A stretch of 30,147 nt of DNA from Bacteroidetes bacterium UBA2322 (GTDB lineage Bacteria; Bacteroidota; Bacteroidia; Chitinophagales; UBA2359). Position 1 is the stretch's first letter. Each line of letters opens with the position of its first letter. The stretch is taken from positions 1-30,147 of the forward strand of contig DDVC01000107.1 in NCBI GenBank assembly GCA_002345145.1. The letters are read 5' to 3'. Under the pieces are notes generated by a model. That model had not been told where the DNA came from. It worked only from the letters and a program-made list of their open reading frames with translations, and did no database searches. The position numbers and the translations under genes are program-made. Of this stretch, positions 23,564 through 30,147 are shown one piece after another.

Positions 23564-23716
23564 TTATGCTTCTGCATTAGTGAGTTCGCTCAATAGCTGG
23601 GCAAGGGTAAGTTGGGCAATTGCGTATGACGTTTCTTTTTCCCATGTTGTACGGGTGGTGCAAACAAAATCGATATTTTTTACTACTTTTGGGCGGTTAA
23701 GGTAATGATATTTTGC
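23564..23716 (-). pseudogene. Possible C-terminal coding remnant without a start
   Basis: A 50-codon open stretch on the minus strand ends in TAA at 23566-23564 and is bounded upstream by another TAA. It reads AKYHYLNRPKVVKNIDFVCT, then TRTTWEKETSYAIAQLTLAQ and LLSELTNAEA, which looks protein-like, but it contains no ATG or GTG and no useful TTG. It may be a decayed gene end or chance. The rest of the 338-base gap 23495-23832 holds the Nudix promoter element and nothing else I can name. Confidence 0.25.
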
Positions 23717-23832
23717 TTAGCAGCAAACAAAATTGAAAACAGAGCTTACTATTAGTTAAACCCAAGTTGTTTGGCAGCCTCTAAAAGGGTAAAAATACCC
23801 ACCCGCCGCCCTTATACCGATATAAAAATCTT

Positions 23833-25986
23833 ATGCAACCACTCATAAACTGGGAAGAAGTACCGTTTTTGCGTCTATTGTTGCCGCTATTAGCCGGCAT
23901 TGGGTTAGCAATTTGGTTGCCCCAACAGATTAACCTGCTGCTGGTTGCTGCCTTGCTGCTTTGGTTGCTGATGGCAGCGCTGCACAATTGGAAAAAATGG
24001 AGGCAGCAATACCGCAGCCAATGGATTTTTGGTTTTATGCTATCGGTTTTGCTGATGCTTTTGGGCTATATACTTGTGCAGCAAAACAGGCAAATAAATC
24101 ACCCCAATCATTTCAGTCGCTTTCTTACCGATTCCTCTTTTGTGCTTCTGCAAGTGAATGAACCACCTATTGCTAAACCCAAAAGTTTAAAGGCAACAGT
24201 TAGGGTTTTGCAGGTTCACAATGGCACAGAGGTAGTGCATACGGTAGGTAACGCATTAGTATATTTTGAAAAAGACACTGTGTTTAACCAACTCAAATAC
24301 GGTAATGTACTGCTTGCCAAAACCGATTTAAAAGAAGTATTACCGCCCAAAAACCCGGGTGAGTTCAATTTTAAGCGTTATTTGTCTTACCAGCAGTTAT
24401 ACCACCAAGCATACCTAAAAGCCCACTCCTGCCAAATACTGCCGGTATCAAAAGCACACCCGCTATATGCTTTTGTTTACCAACTGCGCAGTTACCTAAT
24501 TAATGCTATTAACACTTATCTTAAAGCGCCCGATGAGCAAGGTGTGGCGGCGGCTTTGCTGCTGGGTTATACCCATTTTTTAAAAGACGAATTGCAACAA
24601 ACCTACTCCCATACAGGCACCATCCATGTTTTGGCGGTATCGGGCTTACATGTGGGTATTATTTACCTGTTTTTGAACGGTATCTTTAGTTTTTTAGATA
24701 AACGCGGTAAAAAAGGTTTGTTGTTCAAAACCGGACTCATCATTGCTATTATCTGGTTATATGCCATGCTGGTGGGGCTTCCGCCATCAGTAAGCCGAGC
24801 AGCCGGTATGTTTACCTTATTTGCTATGGCACAGGTATTCGGCAGACATACTAATTTTTACAATATACTTGCCACTGCCGCATTTCTTATGTTGTTATAC
24901 GACCCATTTTTAGTAACTCGCATCGGGTTTCAGCTTTCCTATATTGCTGTGGCAGGCATTGTATTTTACCAACCCCTTATATATAGCTGGTTCAACATCA
25001 GCAATAAGTTTTTAGATAAAATTTGGCAAGTAAGCAGTGTTACCTTAGCTGCGCAGTTAGCTACCTTGCCACTTATTTTGTACTATTTTGCCCAGTTTCC
25101 CACCTACTTTTTGTTTGCCAATCTGCTCACCGTACCATTAGCGGGAGTGCTTTTGCCCCTCGGGTTTATTTTTTTCATTGTATCGCCCCTTGCGTTTTTA
25201 GCTAAACCGGTTGCCTACTTACTCGAAATACTGTTTTGGCTGCTAAACACCTATTTGTACTATATAAAACAACTGCCTTTATCGGTCATTGAGGGATTAA
25301 CAATATCGGGTACAGAAATGGTAATGCTGTACATGCTTATTGGCGCTTTTACGCTGTTTTTTCTCTATAAACAATCGGTTCATCTGCGTTGGGCATTGGG
25401 CTCTCTGTTATTGATATGCTCATCATGGGCGGTTATGCAATACAAACATCTGAATTACAAAGAAATATGTATTTACCATTACAAAGGCGGCACTGCAATA
25501 GAATTTATAAAGGGCTACAACTCGGTAGTGCTTGCCGACAGTGCAGGATTAGAGCAATATGCCTCCCTTTCAACACCCATTAACGAAAGACCAAATATTA
25601 AGAAGCGACAATACTTAAACCTGCACCAACAAAATAACCCCGATGTGGTACAAACGCCCGATGCAGACTTGCTATTTCCTGATAAATTGTACCTCAAACT
25701 GCCTTTTATGCAGTTTTACAACCGGCGCTTGGTAGTTTTACATGACTCCACGTTTTATTGCCCCATACAAAATACCGACCAAAAAATGCAGGTTAACTAC
25801 CTGTTGCTAACCCAAAACTGCCCAATACCCCTGCAAACCATTCAAACCTGTTATACTGTGGATACCTTAATTGCCGACGGCTCAAACAAACCTTGGCGTA
25901 CCCAAAAATGGACAACCCTTGCCGATAGTTTGCAAATACCCCTGCTGAACACACAAGTACATGGAGCGCTGGTAAGACCGTTTTAA
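23833..25986 (+). CDS. comEC: ComEC/Rec2-family DNA-uptake channel, no nuclease domain
   Basis: ComEC forms the inner-membrane channel for single-stranded DNA in natural transformation. The 717-residue product has three N-terminal TM helices (about 11-30, 33-50, 64-82), a soluble OB-like segment (about 95-210) and the competence domain with the signature HVLAVSGLHVGIIYLFLN (about 267-284), PPSVSRAAGMFTLFAMAQ, and DPFLVTRIGFQLSYIAVAGI, followed by further TM helices to about 540. The last ~180 residues are soluble but contain no HxHxDH metallo-beta-lactamase motif, so the nuclease part seen in many ComEC proteins is absent or unrecognisable. The ATG at 23833 gives the expected N terminus. Single gene, divergent from the Nudix gene. 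Confidence 0.9.
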   Translation: MQPLINWEEVPFLRLLLPLLAGIGLAIWLPQQINLLLVAALLLWLLMAALHNWKKWRQQYRSQWIFGFMLSVLLMLLGYILVQQNRQINHPNHFSRFLTDSSFVLLQVNEPPIAKPKSLKATVRVLQVHNGTEVVHTVGNALVYFEKDTVFNQLKYGNVLLAKTDLKEVLPPKNPGEFNFKRYLSYQQLYHQAYLKAHSCQILPVSKAHPLYAFVYQLRSYLINAINTYLKAPDEQGVAAALLLGYTHFLKDELQQTYSHTGTIHVLAVSGLHVGIIYLFLNGIFSFLDKRGKKGLLFKTGLIIAIIWLYAMLVGLPPSVSRAAGMFTLFAMAQVFGRHTNFYNILATAAFLMLLYDPFLVTRIGFQLSYIAVAGIVFYQPLIYSWFNISNKFLDKIWQVSSVTLAAQLATLPLILYYFAQFPTYFLFANLLTVPLAGVLLPLGFIFFIVSPLAFLAKPVAYLLEILFWLLNTYLYYIKQLPLSVIEGLTISGTEMVMLYMLIGAFTLFFLYKQSVHLRWALGSLLLICSSWAVMQYKHLNYKEICIYHYKGGTAIEFIKGYNSVVLADSAGLEQYASLSTPINERPNIKKRQYLNLHQQNNPDVVQTPDADLLFPDKLYLKLPFMQFYNRRLVVLHDSTFYCPIQNTDQKMQVNYLLLTQNCPIPLQTIQTCYTVDTLIADGSNKPWRTQKWTTLADSLQIPLLNTQVHGALVRPF

Positions 25987-26156
25987 AAAAACAAACAGAC
26001 ACAAACCAATGCCACCATAAAACACCGCCCACGAGCCCAAGCCCTGTATGGCACAAGAATAGGTATAACGCAACTTAAAAAGCCTACACTGTGCAAAGCC
26101 GCTATTTTTATTTAGAAAAAATCTAAACAAGGTGAACATTTTTTAAAACAGGGTGT

Positions 26157-26164
26157 TATCTTTG
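26157..26164 (+). promoter_or_regulatory. Putative -7 element for iscS
   Basis: TATCTTTG fits TAnnTTTG and ends 18 bases before the iscS ATG, the spacing seen for other genes here. No -33 TTG is found. The rest of the 196-base gap after comEC shows nothing further; no IscR-type site is obvious. Confidence 0.45.
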
Positions 26165-26182
26165 CACTAAAATTACTGTTTT

Positions 26183-27406
26183 ATGCAAGAGTTGAAACTA
26201 CCTGTTTACTTAGATAATAGCGCTACTACCCCCATGGATCCACGCGTACTGGAAGCCATGTTACCTTATTTTACCGACCATTTTGGTAACGCTGCCAGCA
26301 GAAATCACCCATTTGGTTGGGAAGCCGAAGAAGGTGTGGATTATGCCCGTGAGCAAATAGCACAACTTATTAACGCCAACCCTAAAGAAATCATCTTTAC
26401 CTCCGGCGCAACTGAAGCTATTAACCTTGCCATTAAAGGCGTAGCCGATATGTATGCCAAACAAGGCAATCACATTATTACGGTAAAAACAGAGCACAAG
26501 GCGGTATTAGATACCTGCAAAAACCTGCAAAAAAAGGGCATCGAAGTAACCTATTTAGAGGTACAGCCTGATGGTTTAATTAATTTAGAGGAATTAGAAA
26601 AAGCATTTACCCCACAAACCATTTTGGTTTCGGTTATGTTTGCCAATAATGAAATAGGCGTACTACAACCTATTGAAGAAATTGCCCGCATTACACACAA
26701 ACACGGCGCTCTGTTTATGACCGATGCCACCCAAGCAGTAGGTAAAGTGCCGGTTGATGTGCAAAAAATGGGCATAGACCTGATGAGTTTTACCGGACAC
26801 AAAATGTACGGACCCAAAGGGGTGGGCGCTTTATACGTGCGCCGCAAAAACCCGAGGGTGAAAGTTACTGCCCAAATGGACGGCGGTGGTCATGAGCGCG
26901 GTATGCGCTCTGGCACTCTCAATGTGCCCGGTATAGTGGGCTTTGGTAAAGCTGCCGAACTTTGTCGTTTAGAAATGGCTGCCGATGCCGAAAGATTGTC
27001 TAAACTGCGCGATAAGTTAGAGCAAAGCCTCCTCAAACTGGAAGAAAGTTACGTAAACGGCAATACCCAACACAGGCTTCCCCATATTTCTAACATCTCC
27101 TTCAAATTTGTAGAAGGAGAAGGGTTAATGATGGGCTTTAACAAAAACATAGGCGTTTCATCGGGTTCTGCTTGTACTTCGGCCTCCTTAGAGCCATCTT
27201 ATGTATTAGTAGCACTTGGGTTAGACGATGAGCTGGCGCACTCCTCCATTAGGTTCAGCTTAGGCAGATTTAATACCGAAGCCCAAATTGATTACACCAT
27301 TGAACAGGTATCTAATGCGGTAAACCGAATGAGGGAACTAAGCCCCCTGTGGGAAATGTTTAAAGAAGGCATAGACCTAAAAACCATTCAATGGGCAGAA
27401 CACTAA
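26183..27406 (+). CDS. iscS: Cysteine desulfurase
   Basis: IscS takes sulfur from cysteine and passes it as persulfide to IscU for Fe-S assembly. The 407-residue product starts with the family hallmark VYLDNSATTPMDPRVLEAM (8-26). H105 stands in the VKTEHKAVLD motif, the PLP lysine is K207 in SFTGHKMYGPKGVGAL, and the persulfide cysteine is C331 in the flexible loop SSGSACTSASLEPSYVL. The long loop marks group I (IscS/NifS) rather than SufS. iscU follows after 75 bases and iscA after a further 159, all on the same strand with one terminator at the end, so an operon is likely. Clusters made here would serve LipA. Confidence 0.96.
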   Translation: MQELKLPVYLDNSATTPMDPRVLEAMLPYFTDHFGNAASRNHPFGWEAEEGVDYAREQIAQLINANPKEIIFTSGATEAINLAIKGVADMYAKQGNHIITVKTEHKAVLDTCKNLQKKGIEVTYLEVQPDGLINLEELEKAFTPQTILVSVMFANNEIGVLQPIEEIARITHKHGALFMTDATQAVGKVPVDVQKMGIDLMSFTGHKMYGPKGVGALYVRRKNPRVKVTAQMDGGGHERGMRSGTLNVPGIVGFGKAAELCRLEMAADAERLSKLRDKLEQSLLKLEESYVNGNTQHRLPHISNISFKFVEGEGLMMGFNKNIGVSSGSACTSASLEPSYVLVALGLDDELAHSSIRFSLGRFNTEAQIDYTIEQVSNAVNRMRELSPLWEMFKEGIDLKTIQWAEH

Positions 27407-27481
27407 TCTGTTTCCATATCTAACAATCAAATACAAAATACTCACTGTTTACTGTTTCAAACCACTTAAAATACAGAAATC

Positions 27482-27901
27482 ATGGCATACTCCGATAAAG
27501 TTCTAGACCACTACAACAACCCCCGCAATGTGGGTACGCTCGACAAAAGCAAAAAAACCGTAGGCACCGGTTTAGTAGGCGCTCCCGAATGTGGAGACGT
27601 TATGCGCCTCCAAATTGAAGTTGATGACGAAACAGGCTTAATTACCGATGCCAAGTTTAAAACCTTTGGCTGCGGCTCCGCCATCGCCTCTTCTTCATTG
27701 GCTACCGAATGGCTCAAAGGCAAATCTATTGACCAGGCTCTTACCATAGATAACATGGATATAGTAGAAGAGCTTAACCTGCCGCCGGTAAAAATTCACT
27801 GTTCCGTTTTAGCTGAAGATGCCATTAAAGCCGCTATTAACGACTATCGCATTAAAAACGGCATGGAAGCTATTCAGTTTGAAGAAAGCATTGTACACTA
27901 A
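27482..27901 (+). CDS. iscU: Fe-S cluster assembly scaffold
   Basis: IscU is the scaffold on which 2Fe-2S clusters are built from IscS-derived sulfur. The 139-residue product keeps all three ligand cysteines: C37 (APECGDVM, with D39), C64 (TFGCGSAIASSS) and C107 (KIHCSVLAEDA). The HscA-recognition motif LPPVK is intact at 100-104, although no hscA or hscB gene lies in the window. The N terminus YSDKVLDHYNNPRNVG is canonical. Middle gene of iscS-iscU-iscA. Confidence 0.97.
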   Translation: MAYSDKVLDHYNNPRNVGTLDKSKKTVGTGLVGAPECGDVMRLQIEVDDETGLITDAKFKTFGCGSAIASSSLATEWLKGKSIDQALTIDNMDIVEELNLPPVKIHCSVLAEDAIKAAINDYRIKNGMEAIQFEESIVH

Positions 27902-28060
27902 TTCTCCCTATTTTCTCACACTCACCTACCACATTAAAACGGAGCGGTATTTTTACCGCTTCATTCTTTTATTAAATAGTGTAACACTGCTCTCTGCAAT
28001 GTTCGCAACACCATAGTAAGGAAAACAACTTACCATTACAGTTCAAAATTCTTCCCTCCT

Positions 28061-28387
28061 ATGATATTCATCAGCGATGATGCCAAAAACAAAGTGCTGG
28101 AATTAAAAAACCAAGCCCACCTCAACAACGATTACTTTCTTAGGGTAAGCGTAGTAGGTGGGGGTTGTTCTGGTTTATCCTATAAAATGGATTTTGATAA
28201 CGAAATTAAAACCGGCGACCAAGTTTTTGAAGACAAAGGCATAAAATTGGTTACCGACCTGAAAAGCTTCCTCTACCTCTTTGAAACAGAACTTAACTTT
28301 TCCAGAGGATTAGATGGTAAAGGATTTTACTTTCAAAACCCCAACGCTGCCCGCACCTGCGGATGTGGCGAAAGTTTTGCCGTTTAA
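28061..28387 (+). CDS. iscA: A-type Fe-S carrier protein
   Basis: A 108-residue HesB/IscA-type protein that receives and passes on Fe-S clusters. The three conserved cysteines are C36 (VVGGGCSGLSY) and the C-terminal pair C100-G-C102 (RTCGCGESF). The glycine-rich strand before C36 and the SFLYLFETELNF segment fit the family. It could equally be named erpA or sufA; the symbol rests on position behind iscS-iscU. A strong terminator follows 40 bases after the stop. The 159-base gap from iscU holds no gene. Confidence 0.93.
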   Translation: MIFISDDAKNKVLELKNQAHLNNDYFLRVSVVGGGCSGLSYKMDFDNEIKTGDQVFEDKGIKLVTDLKSFLYLFETELNFSRGLDGKGFYFQNPNAARTCGCGESFAV

Positions 28388-28427
28388 GATAAGTACCTTT
28401 TTTTTAACCTTTATCTACTTGCATTTC

Positions 28428-28465
28428 AACCACTTCACCTTTCGGTGGGGTGGTTTTGTTCTTTT
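28428..28465 (+). terminator. Terminator of the isc operon
   Basis: A 12-bp stem (AACCACTTCACC with GGTGGGGTGGTT, two G-T pairs) with a 4-base loop is followed by TTGTTCTTTT. It ends the iscS-iscU-iscA transcript. Bases 28466-28620 are A+T-rich with no gene. Confidence 0.88.
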
Positions 28466-28624
28466 AAGCAAATACATAAAAAATCTTTAACCTAACGCCC
28501 AAACCCTTTGAATGCCTGCACTCTTTTTTCTCCCCTCTCCTACCCTATCCCCTATTATTTGTATATTAGTTAAAAAATTATTTTTATAAAAATTATACAT
28601 TTTACATTTGTCTCCAACATAATA

Positions 28625-28653
28625 GGGCAGTCTGAAAATAAATCAAACTGCCC
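28625..28653 (-). terminator. Hairpin after the SprB-repeat gene
   Basis: GGGCAGT (28625-28631) and ACTGCCC (28647-28653) form a 7-bp stem with a 15-base loop; flanking A/T bases can pair further with a two-base bulge. It lies 24 bases past the stop of the minus-strand gene and probably ends its transcript. Confidence 0.6.
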
Positions 28654-28677
28654 TTTATTATGGTGGTTTCAATCTTG

Positions 28678-30147
28678 TTACCTTATCAGCGTAACGTTGC
28701 CCTCCAGCAGTTTCTGCTGTCCGCTTTCAAAAGTTACCAAAACATAGTAAACATACACGCCCAATTCACAGTCGGTGCCGTTGTGTGTGCCATCCCAGCC
28801 ATCAGATAAATTAGTAGTAGTTAGGCTAAACATCTCTCCACCCCAGCGGTCGTAAATATGGTATTCATACTGCACCACATTCAAGCCAACTGCACGGAAC
28901 ACATCGTTTTCCCCATCGCCATTGGGCGAGAAAGCATTGGGTATCAATACCATCTCGTCTATCACCTCCACTTTCACCTGTGCCGTAGCCGAGCAGCCAT
29001 ATTCATCGGTTACTACTACGGTATAGGTTATATCTTGGCTTACGGTGGCAACAGGATTGGCGCAGTTGGTACAGCTCAAACCGGTAGCCGGCGTCCATTG
29101 GAAGGTAAATTGCGTTCCCAGCAAAGCCCCGGGTATTGCCACAATGTTCAAGGGTTGGCTGGGCAAGGTAGTCAGTTGGTAGGGTGCAGATACCCATACT
29201 TGGTCTTCCAGTAAGGTAAAGGCAAGTCTTTGCAAGCTCACACAGTTTGTAGCATTAATATAAACCGCCTCTGCATAATACGTGCCCGGTCCGGGTGCGG
29301 TAAAGGTATTGCCGGTTGCCAAAATAACTCCACCCACCGGCACATTGTACCAGTTATAGGTAATGCCTGGCTCCGGTGTAGGCACAAACGGCGGTATAAA
29401 TAACTCACCTTTACACAATACCATAGTAGTAACATCACTAACCGGTGCAGCAGGCGGTACACATACACAATTTTCCATGGTAACAACCACCGTACTGGTA
29501 TCGCTTGCACAAGCCACAATGCCCTGAACAATATATTGGAAACTATAAGAACCAACAGCATTGCCAATTGGGTTAAAGGTGCCATTTGCAGCGTTAAAAG
29601 TGCCCGATGCTACGGAACTTACTGCCACCCAAACACCACCTGCATCTTGTCCGCTAATGAGGGTATTGAGAGCAATCAGGTCAATACTGGTATTGCAAAT
29701 GGTAAGCGCGCCATCCGTGCCTGCATTCGCAAGCGGCACCTCTCCTACTACAGCGCTGATGCCGGCAGTACAACCATTGGCATCGGTTACCGTTACGCTG
29801 TAAATACCCGAACTCAATCCGGTTGGGTCTTCCACCAATGCACCATTGTTCCAGCTATAGGTGTAAGGCGCAATACCATCACTTACGGTAAGGTTAATAG
29901 CGCCATCGGCATTACCACATGCCTCGTCAGTTGTAGTTACAGCAAGCACAGGAGGCGTACTGTCGCCAACCACCACATCAAGCGCAACCGTACAACCATT
30001 GGCATCGGTTACGGTTACTGTATAACTGCCCGAAGCAACACCCACAGGGTTTGCACCCGATAAACCGCCTGTCCAAGTATAAGTGTAAGGTGCAACACCG
30101 CCGTTTATGGTTAGGTTGATTGTGCCATCGGCATTGCCACAAGTTGC
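28678..30147 (-). CDS. SprB-repeat adhesin-like protein with T9SS type B domain, 5' end missing
   Basis: The frame is open to the right edge, so the visible 489 residues are the C-terminal part. They comprise two SprB-type repeats of 74 residues (first from the edge: CGNADGTINLTINGGVAPYT ... SGSYTVTVTDANGCT; second: CGNADGAINLTVSDGIAPYT ... SGIYSVTVTDANGCT), a spacer, an Ig-like domain (LCKGELFIPPFVP ... YNWYNVPVGGVILATGNTF ... GTYYAEAV), a second beta domain (FQWTPATGLSCTNCANPVAT ... YTVVVTDEYGCSATA) and a gliding-motility-associated C-terminal domain (LIPNAFSPNGDGENDVF, YHIYDRWGGEMF, WDGTHNG, GVYVYYVLVTF). That last domain is the type B T9SS signal. Likely a large cell-surface adhesin (inference). 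The GTG at 30045 is an internal valine codon, not the start. Confidence 0.92.
   Translation of the reverse strand, partial: ATCGNADGTINLTINGGVAPYTYTWTGGLSGANPVGVASGSYTVTVTDANGCTVALDVVVGDSTPPVLAVTTTDEACGNADGAINLTVSDGIAPYTYSWNNGALVEDPTGLSSGIYSVTVTDANGCTAGISAVVGEVPLANAGTDGALTICNTSIDLIALNTLISGQDAGGVWVAVSSVASGTFNAANGTFNPIGNAVGSYSFQYIVQGIVACASDTSTVVVTMENCVCVPPAAPVSDVTTMVLCKGELFIPPFVPTPEPGITYNWYNVPVGGVILATGNTFTAPGPGTYYAEAVYINATNCVSLQRLAFTLLEDQVWVSAPYQLTTLPSQPLNIVAIPGALLGTQFTFQWTPATGLSCTNCANPVATVSQDITYTVVVTDEYGCSATAQVKVEVIDEMVLIPNAFSPNGDGENDVFRAVGLNVVQYEYHIYDRWGGEMFSLTTTNLSDGWDGTHNGTDCELGVYVYYVLVTFESGQQKLLEGNVTLIR
29768..30147 (-). repeat. 222-bp tandem repeat encoding SprB units
   Basis: GTACAACCATTGGCATCGGT occurs at 29768 and 29990, and GCCATCGGCATT at 29902 and 30124, both with an offset of exactly 222 bases (74 codons). 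The DNA copies are still very similar, so the duplication is recent or kept alike by recombination. The array runs off the right edge. Confidence 0.85.

Noticed and set aside
29536..30063. 175-codon plus-strand frame opposite the SprB-repeat gene
   Set aside because: It is a shadow of a repetitive gene; long antisense frames arise from the repeat structure.

Overview
This window comes from a member of the Bacteroidota, probably a gliding or T9SS-secreting lineage near Chitinophagales/Saprospirales (inference). Four secreted proteins end in type IX secretion (T9SS) sorting domains, one of them a type B domain behind SprB-like repeats. ProS is the archaeal/eukaryote-like form used by this phylum. 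Many starts are preceded by TAnnTTTG, the phylum's -7 promoter element. I saw no tRNA, rRNA, CRISPR array, transposase or phage gene.

Layout. 1-652: 3' end of a T9SS cargo gene. 925-2532: tightly packed gcvH, VanZ-family and TonB-type genes closed by a strong terminator. 2780-4591: exported TPR protein. 4639-8329 (minus strand): DUF6544-like membrane protein, holA, a repeat-laden intergenic stretch, and a secreted protein with an internally duplicated three-cysteine module. 8534-14847 (plus): proS, a thioredoxin-like lipoprotein, lipA and a 950-residue Asp-box (sortilin-like) T9SS protein. 14958-16148 (minus): family 4 glycosyltransferase. 16451-17224: an A+T-rich Fic gene with two related palindromes at its promoter and nested intergenic repeats behind it. 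17531-18835 (minus): thrC. 19021-21733: a three-TM plus coiled-coil protein resembling ExbB/MotA/ZorA in architecture, then a soluble TPR protein. 21754-23494 (minus): a PKD-Kazal-PKD secreted protein and an NrtR-like Nudix protein. 23833-25986: ComEC/Rec2 channel without a recognisable nuclease domain. 26183-28387: iscS-iscU-iscA. 28678-30147 (minus): 3' part of a SprB-repeat protein.

How they fit. IscS/IscU/IscA supply Fe-S clusters, which LipA needs (it has two 4Fe-4S sites) to make the lipoyl group carried by GcvH, so three loci in the window form one metabolic thread. The other thread is the cell surface: T9SS cargo, exported TPR protein, TonB, glycosyltransferase and DNA uptake.

Most worth a second look: the ExbB/ZorA-like protein paired with a TPR protein; the paired operators over the Fic promoter; the nested dispersed repeats after fic and their relative near 7 kb; and the duplicated-cysteine secreted protein.
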